Below, in pieces: positions 45,428-54,138 of a stretch of 64,000 bases of DNA. The notes under the pieces are model-generated. The model ran no database searches, was not told the DNA's origin, and saw only the letters and a list, made by a program, of their open reading frames with translations. The first letter of the stretch is position 1. The number at the start of each line of letters is the position of its first letter. The translations under genes were made by a program, and so were the position numbers. The stretch is from assembly GCF_016031635.1 (NCBI RefSeq), contig NZ_JACEGD010000005.1, forward strand, positions 231,866 through 295,865, written 5' to 3'. The DNA comes from Bradyrhizobium diversitatis (GTDB lineage: Bacteria; Pseudomonadota; Alphaproteobacteria; Rhizobiales; Xanthobacteraceae).

Positions 45428-48400
45428 ACGCGTGCAACGTCTTCAATGTGACCATGTACTGGTCGAGATCGAAGCGATCGACCAGCGACCGCATCTGCGC
45501 GACGAAGTCGGCATGCTCGGGATGCTCGCTGCCGATCTCGTCCAGCTTCAACTGGATGCCCTTGATATAGCCGATCTGGCCGAGCCCGATCAGCGCCTCG
45601 ATGTGCCGCACCGGCGGCTTTGATCCGGTCTCGGGACGCCAGAACGGCACCGCGATCTCGTCCGAACCGTATTGCCATTCGATCTTGAGCAGCTGGCGGA
45701 TCGTCTCCAGGAGCCGCGGGATGTCGATCGGCTTCATCAGGTAGCCGTCGTGGAAGGGTTGCGCCAGCGGAGCGCCGTGGGCCTCCAACGCGCTTGCCGA
45801 CACCATGAGGATGCGCGCCTGGTGATGGCCGCTCGCGCGCAAGGCCTCGGCCACGGTCCAGCCGTCCATGGCGGGCATCGAGATGTCGAGCAGGAACAGA
45901 TCGGGCCGGCAATGCTGTGCCAGCGCGAGGCAGCCGGCGCCGTCCGGCGCGCTGAGCAGGATGAAACCGAGCGGCGTCAGCACCTCGCGCAGGAGATCGC
46001 GATGCACGGGGTCGTCGTCGGTGATGAGGATGGTCTTGCGCGCGCCGTGATAGCCGGAGACCGGGGCCTCGACCGGCGCGATGCGCTGCGGATTAGTGAC
46101 CTCCGAGAGCAGGATCTTGACCTTGAACGTTGAGCCGGTGCCGACCGTGCTTGTGACCTTGATATCGCCGCCCATCACGCCGGCGAGCAGGCGGCTGATG
46201 GTCAGGCCGAGCCCGGTGCCGGTCTGCGGCTGCGAGACGCCGAGCGCACCGCGTTCGAAAGGCGCGAAGATGCGTTCGAGATCGTCGCCCCGGATGCCCG
46301 GGCCGGTGTCGATCACCTCGAACTCGGCGACGGGACTGCGATAGTGCACGACGAACTGCACGCTGCCTGACTGGGTGAACTTGATGGCGTTCGAAAGCAA
46401 GTTGATCAGCACCTGACGCAGCCGCTTCTCGTCCGCATAGACCACGAGCGGCAGCGACGCCGGCCGCCTGAACACGAAATCGATGCCCTTGGCCGCGGCC
46501 TGAAGGCGGAACATGCCGACGAGCTGCTCGAGAAATTCGCCGAGGCGCACCTCGTCGCGCGACAGATACAGCCGCCCGGCCTCGATCTTGGAGATGTCCA
46601 GGATGCCGTCGATCAGGCCGGACAGGTGGTCGGCGCTGCGGCGGACGACGCGGACCTGGTCGCGCGGCTTCGGGCCCAGTGTCGTATCCTGCTCGAGCAG
46701 CTGGGCATAGCCGCTGATCGCGTTCAGCGGCGAGCGCAGCTCATGGCTCAGGCCCACCACGTAGCGGCTCTTGGCCAAATTGGCGGATTCGGCGACCTCC
46801 TTGGCACGTTGGAGCTCGGCGTCGGTGCGCTTGTGCGCGTCGATCTCCTGGATCAGCAGCGTGGTCTGCCGCCGCGTCTCGGCCTCGGCGGCGCGGCGGC
46901 TCTGCTGCGCCAGCACGAACAGCCAGGCAACCACGCCGATGATGATGCTGAGCGAGAAGAACACCTTCCACAGCACGTCGGAGACGAGCTCGTTCTCGCC
47001 ATGGACGCTCGCCGACGTCTGCAGATAGATCAGGCCCAGCACCAGCGCGACGAGGCCCGCAGAGACCACGAACACGCCGATATAGTGGCCGAGCTGCGAG
47101 TTGATGCGGGCGTAGATCGGTTGCGGCATCAGCTTGCCCAGCGTCTCCGAGACCTGCGCCTGAATTCGAGCGTGCGGCTTGCAGAGATCGTGGCAGCGCG
47201 CGTCCAGCGAACAGCAGAGCGAGCAGATCGGGCCGGCGTAGGCGGGGCAGGAGGCCATGTCCTCCGGCTCGAACGCGTGCTCGCAGATACAGCACTGGAT
47301 CGCCTCGAGGTTCTGCCAGCTCCGCTTCGGCTTGCGTGCGATGTAGTACTTGCCGTCCGTGGCCCAGGCAATCAACGGCGCGGCGAGGAAGGCCACGGCG
47401 AGTGCTATGAAGGCCGACAGCGCCTTCGCGGTAGGTCCGAACAGGCCGTAAAAGGCGCTGGTGGAGACGATGGTTGCGATCGTCATTGCGCCGACGCCGA
47501 CCGGATTGACGTCGTAGAGATGCGCGCGCTTGAATTCGATCTGCTGCGGTCGCAATCCAAGCGGCTTGTTGACGACGAGATCGGCGACCAGCGCGCCTAC
47601 CCAGGCGATCGCGACGTTCGAATAGAGCGCCAGCGTCTGCTCCAGGGCCTTGTAGACGCCGATCTCCATCAACAGCAGTGCCACGATGACGTTGAAGACC
47701 AGCCAGACCACGCGCCCGGGATGGCTGTGGGTCAAACGCGAGAAGAAGTTCGACCAGGCGATCGAGCCGGCATAGGCGTTGGTGACGTTGATCTTGACCT
47801 GCGACAGGATCACGAAGGTGCCGGTCAACGCCAGTGCGAGCTCAGGTTGCGAGAGCACATAGCGGAACGCTTCGAGATACATATGCGCCGGCTCGGCGGC
47901 CTCCTCGGGCGGCACGCCGTGGCGAAGCGCAAAGAAGGCGAGAAACGAGCCGGCCAGGAGCTTCAGCGCGCCGAGCACGATCCAGCCCGGTCCTGCGCTC
48001 ATCAGCGCAATCCACCAGGAAACCCTCGAGGCGCGGCGGTCGCGGGGGAGAAAGCGCAGGAAGTCGACCTGCTCGCCGATCTGCGCCACCAGGGAAAACA
48101 CCACCGAGGCCGCAACGCCGAACAGCAACAGATCGAAATGTCCGTTGAGATCGCCGTGCTCGCCCGAGAACTTGCGCCATTCCGCAAAGGAGTGCGGGTT
48201 GTGCCAGGCGATCGCCGCGAACGGAATGATGTGAAGGATCACCCACAGCGGTTGCGTCCACAATTGGAAGCGGCTGATCAGCGTGATGCCGTAGGCCACC
48301 AGTGGGATGATGACGACGGCGCTGATGAGATAGCCGACCGGCCGCGGAATCCCGAAGCACATTTCGAGCGCGGACGCGAGGATCACGGCTTCGATCGCAA

Positions 48401-48788
48401 AGAAGATGAAGGTGAAGGACGCGTAGATCAGCGAGGTGACCGTCGAGCCGATGTAACCGAAGCCGGCTCCCCGCGTCAGCAGGTCGATGTCGATGCCGCA
48501 CTTGGCCGCATAATACGCAATGGGCATCCCGCAGCAGAAGATGATGATCGAGACCACGAGGATGGCGGCAGTCGCGTTGGTGACGCCATAGTTCAGCGTG
48601 ATGGTGCCGCCGATCGCCTCCATTGCCAGGAACGAGATCGCGCCCAGCGCCGTATTGGCGACGCGGGCGGCGGACCAGCGGCGTGCGCTCTTGGCGGTGA
48701 AGCGCAGGGCGTAGTCTTCCAGAGTCTGGTTGGCGACCCATTGGTTGTACTGGCGCCTGACGCGGTCTATTCGCTGCCGCCCTGCCAC
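45417..48788 (-). CDS. NCS1 permease-histidine kinase-receiver fusion sensor
   Basis: A 1123-residue fusion. Residues about 13-480 are a full nucleobase:cation symporter-1 type permease (YNQWVANQTLEDYALRF, ALGAISFLAMEAIGGTITLN, many membrane helices). Residues 499-536 hold nine cysteines in a zinc-cluster-like arrangement (QCCICEHAF...CSLCCSLDARCHDLC). Two more membrane helices follow (about 567-590 and 607-628). The kinase has phosphoacceptor H682 (GLSHELRSPLNA), N box NLLSNAIKF, G1 DTGPGI and G2 GTGLGLT. A receiver has D968 (LLDISMPAMDG). A conserved-looking tail of about 90 residues ends it. The GTG at 48788 is chosen because GGGAGTGGGGG precedes it and a longer frame would read into the divergent promoter. 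It likely senses its solute by binding or transport. Confidence 0.9.
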   Translation of the reverse strand: MAGRQRIDRVRRQYNQWVANQTLEDYALRFTAKSARRWSAARVANTALGAISFLAMEAIGGTITLNYGVTNATAAILVVSIIIFCCGMPIAYYAAKCGIDIDLLTRGAGFGYIGSTVTSLIYASFTFIFFAIEAVILASALEMCFGIPRPVGYLISAVVIIPLVAYGITLISRFQLWTQPLWVILHIIPFAAIAWHNPHSFAEWRKFSGEHGDLNGHFDLLLFGVAASVVFSLVAQIGEQVDFLRFLPRDRRASRVSWWIALMSAGPGWIVLGALKLLAGSFLAFFALRHGVPPEEAAEPAHMYLEAFRYVLSQPELALALTGTFVILSQVKINVTNAYAGSIAWSNFFSRLTHSHPGRVVWLVFNVIVALLLMEIGVYKALEQTLALYSNVAIAWVGALVADLVVNKPLGLRPQQIEFKRAHLYDVNPVGVGAMTIATIVSTSAFYGLFGPTAKALSAFIALAVAFLAAPLIAWATDGKYYIARKPKRSWQNLEAIQCCICEHAFEPEDMASCPAYAGPICSLCCSLDARCHDLCKPHARIQAQVSETLGKLMPQPIYARINSQLGHYIGVFVVSAGLVALVLGLIYLQTSASVHGENELVSDVLWKVFFSLSIIIGVVAWLFVLAQQSRRAAEAETRRQTTLLIQEIDAHKRTDAELQRAKEVAESANLAKSRYVVGLSHELRSPLNAISGYAQLLEQDTTLGPKPRDQVRVVRRSADHLSGLIDGILDISKIEAGRLYLSRDEVRLGEFLEQLVGMFRLQAAAKGIDFVFRRPASLPLVVYADEKRLRQVLINLLSNAIKFTQSGSVQFVVHYRSPVAEFEVIDTGPGIRGDDLERIFAPFERGALGVSQPQTGTGLGLTISRLLAGVMGGDIKVTSTVGTGSTFKVKILLSEVTNPQRIAPVEAPVSGYHGARKTILITDDDPVHRDLLREVLTPLGFILLSAPDGAGCLALAQHCRPDLFLLDISMPAMDGWTVAEALRASGHHQARILMVSASALEAHGAPLAQPFHDGYLMKPIDIPRLLETIRQLLKIEWQYGSDEIAVPFWRPETGSKPPVRHIEALIGLGQIGYIKGIQLKLDEIGSEHPEHADFVAQMRSLVDRFDLDQYMVTLKTLHAYEH

Positions 48789-48958
48789 TGGACCCCCACT
48801 CCCGATACGGACCCGGACCCCTCGCAAATTCCGTACCAGAAGCCTACGTCGGCATTTTGCGGTGCAGTATACGCGATCTTGCGTATGCTTGCGCTGCATA
48901 AATTCGAGCCATCCTCACGGCCACCAATAGCGCGTTCTCGAACAAAAGTGGGGTGCTC

Positions 48959-50218
48959 ATGTCAGACGAAGCAAACAAGGGCCTATTGTCGCCGCTTCGG
49001 CGCAAATTGTTGATGGGGATGGCCGCCGTGCCTGCTATCACGATGCTGCCGCGGGTGTCCTTTGCGCAGGCCCCGGCGACCTCGGCGGTCAACACCACGG
49101 GTCTTGCGGTCACCGACACCGAGGTGACGGTCGGCATCCTGCACTCGGCGACCGGCACCATGGCGATCTCCGAGACCGGCTCGATCGAGGCCGAAAAGCT
49201 CGCGATCGAGCAGATCAACGCGGCCGGAGGCGTCCTCGGCCGCAAGATCAAGTTCATCCAGGAGGACGGCGCCTCCGATTGGCCGACCTTCGCCGAAAAG
49301 GCCAAGAAGCTGCTGGTCAACGACAAGGTCGCGGCCATCATGGGCTGCTGGACCTCGGCCTCGCGCAAGGCGGTGCTGCCGGTCGTCGAGCAGTATAACG
49401 GCATGCTCTATTACCCGACCTTCTACGAAGGCCTCGAGCAGTCCAAGAACGTGATCTACACCGGCCAGGAGGCGACCCAGCAGATTCTCGCCGGCCTGAA
49501 CTGGATCGCCAAGGAGAAGGGCGCGAAGACCTTCTTCTTCATCGGCTCCGACTACATCTGGCCGCGCACCTCGAACAAGATCGCGCGCAAGCACGTCGAG
49601 AACGTCCTGAAGGGCAAGGTCGTCGGCGAGGAGTACTATGCGCTCGGCAGCACTCAGTTCAACTCGGTCATCAACAAGATCAAGCTGACCAAGCCCGACG
49701 TGATCTTCACCGACGTCGTCGGTGGCTCCAACGTGGCCTTCTACAAGCAGCTCAAGGCCGCCGGCATCGACCTCGCCAAGCAGCCGCTGCTGACGATCTC
49801 GGTCACCGAGGACGAAATCGACGGCATCGGTGGCGAGAACATTGCGGGTGCGTACGCCTGCATGAAGTACTTCCAGTCGCTCGACAATCCCAACAACAAG
49901 GCCTTCGTGCCCGCCTTCAAGAAAATGTGGGGCGAGAAGACCGTGATCGGAGACGTCACGCAGGCTGCCTATCTCGGACCGTGGCTGTGGAAATTGACGG
50001 TCGAGAAGGCCGGCTCCTTCGACGTCGACAAGATCGCGGCGGCCTCGCCCGGTGTCGAGTTCAAGGGGGCCCCGGAAGGTTACGTCCGCATCCACGAGAA
50101 CCATCATCTCTGGTCGAAGACCCGGGTCGGTCGCGCCAAGCTGGATGGCCAGTTCGAGCTGATCTACGAGACCGCCGATCTCGTCGAGCCCGATCCGTTC
50201 CCGAAGGGTTACCAGTAA
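48959..50218 (+). CDS. urtA: Urea/short-chain amide ABC transporter, binding protein
   Basis: Periplasmic receptor of the uptake system. The 419-residue protein has an N-terminal RRKLLMGMAAVPAITML signal with a twin arginine, so Tat export is likely. The mature part starts about VNTTGLAVTDTEVTVGILHS and has the UrtA/FmdD-type sequence VAAIMGCWTSASRKAVLPVVE and LYYPTFYEGLEQSKNV. The ATG at 48959 is preferred to a GTG six bases earlier, with GGGG just upstream. It heads the operon that ends in formamidase, so formamide or other small amides may be the real substrate rather than, or besides, urea. Confidence 0.9.
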   Translation: MSDEANKGLLSPLRRKLLMGMAAVPAITMLPRVSFAQAPATSAVNTTGLAVTDTEVTVGILHSATGTMAISETGSIEAEKLAIEQINAAGGVLGRKIKFIQEDGASDWPTFAEKAKKLLVNDKVAAIMGCWTSASRKAVLPVVEQYNGMLYYPTFYEGLEQSKNVIYTGQEATQQILAGLNWIAKEKGAKTFFFIGSDYIWPRTSNKIARKHVENVLKGKVVGEEYYALGSTQFNSVINKIKLTKPDVIFTDVVGGSNVAFYKQLKAAGIDLAKQPLLTISVTEDEIDGIGGENIAGAYACMKYFQSLDNPNNKAFVPAFKKMWGEKTVIGDVTQAAYLGPWLWKLTVEKAGSFDVDKIAAASPGVEFKGAPEGYVRIHENHHLWSKTRVGRAKLDGQFELIYETADLVEPDPFPKGYQ

Positions 50219-50345
50219 GCGGCATCCGTCGCGCTTTCTCCCCGATACCAAGCCGCTCCCTGGCGTGGATCGCAAGTCCATGCCTCAAGCCCCCGCGTCG
50301 CGAACCTGCTCGCGACGCGGGATCCCATCTCGACGGAGGACATAG

Positions 50346-51272
50346 ATGTTCGGCGATTATTCGATTGGCGACCTTGGCTCGATCTTCGTCATGCAGGGTT
50401 TTGCCGGACTGATCCTGTTCTCCGTCTATGTCCTCATGGCGCTCGGGCTTGCCATCATCTTCGGCCAGATGGGCGTCATCAACATGGCCCATGGCGAGTT
50501 CATGATCCTCGGGGCCTACGTCACCTGGATGACCTCAAATCTCTTCCAGGCCTACATGCCGAGCCTGTTCGGCGGCTACTTCTTCCTCGCGATGATCCTG
50601 GCCTTCATCGCATCCGGCGCCCTGGGCATGCTGGTGGAGTGGGTGCTGATACGGCACCTCTACAAGCGCCCGCTCGACACGCTGCTCGCCACCTGGGGCC
50701 TCAGCCTGATGCTCCAGCAGGCCTATCGCTCCGTGTTCGGCGCGCGTGAGGTCGGCGTCGAGCTGCCGCAATGGATGCTCGGTTCGCTGCACGTGACCGA
50801 CAGCATCGAAGTGCCGATCAACGGCGTCTTCGTGATGGGTCTCACCGTGCTGATCACCGTTTCCGTCGCCTATGTTCTCTACCTGTCGCGCTGGGGCCGC
50901 CAGGTACGTGCGGTGGTGCAGAATCGCATCATGGCCGGCGCGGTCGGCATCAACACCGAGAAGGTCGATCGCTATACGTTCGGACTCGGCTGCGGCATTG
51001 CGGGCGTCGCCGGTAGCGCGTTCACCATGATCGGCTCCACCGGTCCGACCTCCGGTCAGCTCTACATCGTCGACACGTTCCTGGTGGTCGTGTTCGGCGG
51101 TGCCGCGAGCCTGCTCGGCACCATCGCCTCGGCCTTCTCGATCTCGCAGACGCAATCGACCCTCGAGTTCTTCATGTCGGGCTCGATGGCCAAGGTGCTC
51201 ACGCTGCTCGCTGTCGTCGGCATCCTGATGCTGCGGCCGCAGGGCCTCTTCGCCCTCAAAGTCCGCAAATAA
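50346..51272 (+). CDS. urtB: Urea/amide ABC transporter, permease 1
   Basis: LivH-like membrane subunit. The 308-residue protein has eight or so helices; LAIIFGQMGVINMAHGEFMILGAY is the branched-chain/urea permease signature near the N terminus and VAGSAFTMIGSTGPTSGQLYI follows later. It lacks the long periplasmic N-terminal domain that many cyanobacterial and gammaproteobacterial UrtB proteins have. It lies 127 bp after urtA. Confidence 0.92.
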   Translation: MFGDYSIGDLGSIFVMQGFAGLILFSVYVLMALGLAIIFGQMGVINMAHGEFMILGAYVTWMTSNLFQAYMPSLFGGYFFLAMILAFIASGALGMLVEWVLIRHLYKRPLDTLLATWGLSLMLQQAYRSVFGAREVGVELPQWMLGSLHVTDSIEVPINGVFVMGLTVLITVSVAYVLYLSRWGRQVRAVVQNRIMAGAVGINTEKVDRYTFGLGCGIAGVAGSAFTMIGSTGPTSGQLYIVDTFLVVVFGGAASLLGTIASAFSISQTQSTLEFFMSGSMAKVLTLLAVVGILMLRPQGLFALKVRK

Positions 51273-51289
51273 CGAGAAGCAGGCAAGCC

Positions 51290-52432
51290 ATGATCATCAA
51301 CTCACGCTTCTTCAATCGCTCCGAACTCACGGGCTTCATCGTCCTGGCCGCCGTGTTGTTCGTGATCCTGCCGCTGTCGCTGGACGTATTCCGCCTCAAC
51401 CTCGTCGCGAAATACCTGACCTACGCCTTCGTTGCGCTCGGCCTCGTGCTGTGCTGGGGCTATGGTGGCATTCTGAGCCTGGGGCAGGGCGTGTTCTTCG
51501 GCCTCGGCGGCTACTGCATGGCGATGTTCCTCAAGCTCGAGGCCTCCAGCGTCGAGAACACCAAGATCCAGTCGACGCCCGGTATTCCCGACTTCATGGA
51601 CTGGAATCAGATCACGTCGCTGCCGTTGTTCTGGCAACCGTTTCACAGCCTGACCTTCACCATCCTCGCCATCATCCTGGTGCCCGGTCTTTTCGCCCTG
51701 ATCATCGGCACCGCGATGTTTAAGCGCCGCGTCGGCGGCACCTACTTCGCGATCATCACCCAGGCGGTCGCCGCCATCCTGACCATTCTGATCGTCGGGC
51801 AGCAGGGCTACACCGGCGGCATCAACGGCATGACCGATCTGCGCACGCTCAAGGGTTGGGATATCCGGCCCGACCACGCCAAGGTCATCCTGTACTTCGT
51901 CGAGGTGGTGCTGCTGTTCGCCTGCATCGGCATCGCACAGTTCATCCGCCTGACCAAGCTCGGCCGCATCCTGGTCGCGATGCGCGAGCAGGAAGACCGC
52001 GTCCGCTTCTCCGGCTACAGCGTCGCCAACTTCAAGATCTTTGCCTTCTGCATGGCTGCGATCTTCGCCGCGATCGGCGGCGCCATGTTCGCGCTCAATG
52101 TCGGTTTCATGTCGCCGTCCTTCGTCGGCATCGTGCCGTCGATCGAGATGGTGATTTACACCGCCGTCGGTGGGCGGACGTCGATCTTCGGCGCGATCTG
52201 GGGCGCCATCCTGGTGAACTTCGCCAAGACCAGCCTGTCGGAATCCTTCCCGCAGCTCTGGCTGTTCGGCCTCGGCGCGCTGTTCATCGCGGTCGTGCTT
52301 GCCTTCCCGAACGGCCTGTCCGGGCTCTGGGCCGATTACGTGCAGCCACGCATCGACCGGCTGTTCGCCTCGCGCAAGGCGAAGGCGGGCTGGACCGACA
52401 ATTCCGTCGCCGACGGCGCGCCGGCAGAGTGA
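51290..52432 (+). CDS. urtC: Urea/amide ABC transporter, permease 2
   Basis: LivM-like membrane subunit pairing with UrtB. The 380-residue protein has the helix signature LVLCWGYGGILSLGQGVFFGLGGYCMAMF and the cytoplasmic coupling segment VAMREQEDRVRFSGYSVANFK. It starts 17 bp after urtB. The tail (LFASRKAKAGWTDNSVADGAP) is hydrophilic. Confidence 0.93.
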   Translation: MIINSRFFNRSELTGFIVLAAVLFVILPLSLDVFRLNLVAKYLTYAFVALGLVLCWGYGGILSLGQGVFFGLGGYCMAMFLKLEASSVENTKIQSTPGIPDFMDWNQITSLPLFWQPFHSLTFTILAIILVPGLFALIIGTAMFKRRVGGTYFAIITQAVAAILTILIVGQQGYTGGINGMTDLRTLKGWDIRPDHAKVILYFVEVVLLFACIGIAQFIRLTKLGRILVAMREQEDRVRFSGYSVANFKIFAFCMAAIFAAIGGAMFALNVGFMSPSFVGIVPSIEMVIYTAVGGRTSIFGAIWGAILVNFAKTSLSESFPQLWLFGLGALFIAVVLAFPNGLSGLWADYVQPRIDRLFASRKAKAGWTDNSVADGAPAE

Positions 52433-52442
52433 GGAGATCAGC

Positions 52443-53198
52443 ATGCTCGTTGGACACCAACCCAAGGACTTCCTGCTTGCCGTGTCCGGCCTCACCGTCT
52501 CGTTCGACGGGTTCAAGGCGGTCAACGATCTCTCCTTCTACGTCGAGGAGAACGAGATCCGCGTCATCATCGGTCCCAACGGTGCGGGCAAGACCACGGT
52601 GCTTGACCTGATCTGCGGCAAGACCAAGGCGACGTCGGGCTCGATCCAGTTTCGTGGCAAGGAGCTCACGAAGATGAGGGAGAACGAGATCGTGCAGACC
52701 GGCGTCGGGCGCAAGTTCCAGACGCCGTCGGTGTTCGAGGATCTCACCGTGTTCGAGAATCTCGAGATCTCGTTTCCGCGCGGTCGCACCGTGTTCGGCT
52801 CGCTGACCTTTCAGCGCGACCAGCCGGTGAAGGACCGGGTCGAGGAGGTCGCGGAGATGATCTTCCTCAAGGACAAGCTCAGCACCTATGCCGACGAGCT
52901 CAGCCATGGCCAGAAGCAGTGGCTCGAGATCGGCATGCTGCTGATCCAGGATCCCGACTTGCTGATGCTCGACGAGCCCGTCGCCGGCATGAGCGTATCC
53001 GAACGCGCCAAGACCGCCGAGCTGCTCAACCGCATCATCAAGAACCGTTCGGTGCTGGTGATCGAGCACGACATGAAATTCGTCGAGGACATCGCGCACA
53101 AGGTCACCGTGCTGCACCAGGGGCAGATCCTCTCGGAAGGCACCATGGAGAAGGTCAAGAACGATCCCAAGGTCATCGAAGTCTATCTGGGGCACTAG
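52443..53198 (+). CDS. urtD: Urea/amide ABC transporter, ATPase 1
   Basis: LivG-like ATPase of 251 residues: Walker A GPNGAGKTT, signature LSHGQKQWLEIGMLL (the UrtD form), Walker B LLMLDEPVAGM, and the His switch VIEHDMKFVED. The ATG at 52443 has AGGAG seven bases before it and is ten bases after urtC. A palindromic repeat separates it from urtE. Confidence 0.94.
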   Translation: MLVGHQPKDFLLAVSGLTVSFDGFKAVNDLSFYVEENEIRVIIGPNGAGKTTVLDLICGKTKATSGSIQFRGKELTKMRENEIVQTGVGRKFQTPSVFEDLTVFENLEISFPRGRTVFGSLTFQRDQPVKDRVEEVAEMIFLKDKLSTYADELSHGQKQWLEIGMLLIQDPDLLMLDEPVAGMSVSERAKTAELLNRIIKNRSVLVIEHDMKFVEDIAHKVTVLHQGQILSEGTMEKVKNDPKVIEVYLGH

Positions 53199-53240
53199 CG
53201 TATGATGACGTCAAGCGAGCCTGTTTCGGCAACGCCGGTG

Positions 53241-53394
53241 CACCTCTCCCCTTGTGGGAGAGGTCGGATCGCGCAAGCGATCCGGGTGAGGGGTATCTCT
53301 CCGCGAGTCAAATTGCCATTCGCATTCGCCGATGCACACCCCTCATCCGTCGCGGACTTCGTCCGCGCCACCTTCTCCCACAAGGGGAGAAGGA
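53241..53394. repeat. Palindromic repeat inside the urt operon
   Basis: CACCTCTCCCCTTGTGGGAG faces CTTCTCCCACAAGGGGAGAAG; inner arms GGTGAGGGGT / ACCCCTCAT. It fills most of the 222-bp gap between urtD and urtE and ends 26 bp before urtE. Confidence 0.87.
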
Positions 53395-53420
53395 AGGCAT
53401 GCCGAGCTTAGGAGCAATCG

Positions 53421-54110
53421 ATGCTGGCAATTTCCGATCTCCACGTCGCCTACGGGCAGAGCGAGGTGCTGCACGGCCTCAACGTCAAGGTCGCGCCCAA
53501 CGAGATCGTTGCGATCATGGGTCGCAACGGCATGGGCAAGACCACGCTGATGAAGTCGCTGATGGGGATCCTGCCGGCCAAAAGCGGCTCGGTGTCCATG
53601 GACGGCACCGAGCTCGGCAGCCTCAAAAGCTACGAGCGCGTCGCCAAGTGGATCGCCTATGTGCCGCAGGGCCGCATGATCTTTTCCACCATGACGGTGA
53701 AGGAGAACATCGAGACCGGGCTCGTCGTCTCCGGCGGCTCCGAAGTGCCCGGCGACATCTACGAATTATTTCCGGTCCTGCTCGAGATGAAGGATCGCCG
53801 CGGCGGCAATCTCTCCGGCGGCCAGCAGCAGCAGCTCGCGATCGCGCGTGCGCTCGCGACCAAGCCGAAAGTGCTGCTGCTGGACGAGCCGACCGAAGGC
53901 ATCCAGCCGTCGATCATCAAGGAGATGGCGCGCACCTTGAAGCGCATCCGCGACGAGAAGGGTCTCTCGATCGTCGTATCCGAGCAGGTCCTGAGCTTTG
54001 CGCTCGATATCGCCGACCGCGTGCTGGTGATCGAGAACGGCGAGATCGTGCGCGACGATCGGCGCGATGCCGTCGATGCCGCGCAGGTCTCGAAATATCT
54101 GTCCGTCTAA
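53421..54110 (+). CDS. urtE: Urea/amide ABC transporter, ATPase 2
   Basis: LivF-like ATPase of 229 residues: Walker A GRNGMGKTTL, signature LSGGQQQQLAIARAL, Walker B VLLLDEPTEGIQPSI, and the switch VVSEQVLSF (Gln in place of the usual His, as in LivF/UrtE). It is preceded by the repeat but keeps its own ribosome site (TTAGGAGC). fmdA follows after 28 bp. Confidence 0.93.
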   Translation: MLAISDLHVAYGQSEVLHGLNVKVAPNEIVAIMGRNGMGKTTLMKSLMGILPAKSGSVSMDGTELGSLKSYERVAKWIAYVPQGRMIFSTMTVKENIETGLVVSGGSEVPGDIYELFPVLLEMKDRRGGNLSGGQQQQLAIARALATKPKVLLLDEPTEGIQPSIIKEMARTLKRIRDEKGLSIVVSEQVLSFALDIADRVLVIENGEIVRDDRRDAVDAAQVSKYLSV

Positions 54111-54138
54111 CCAACCGTAGTAAAAGGGGAGCATCTCG

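Noticed and set aside
46626..49013. Open frame of nearly 800 codons antisense to the permease-kinase fusion
   Set aside because: Composition is low-complexity (Asp, Arg, Gln, His rich) with no recognisable motif; the opposite strand encodes clear NCS1 and kinase motifs.
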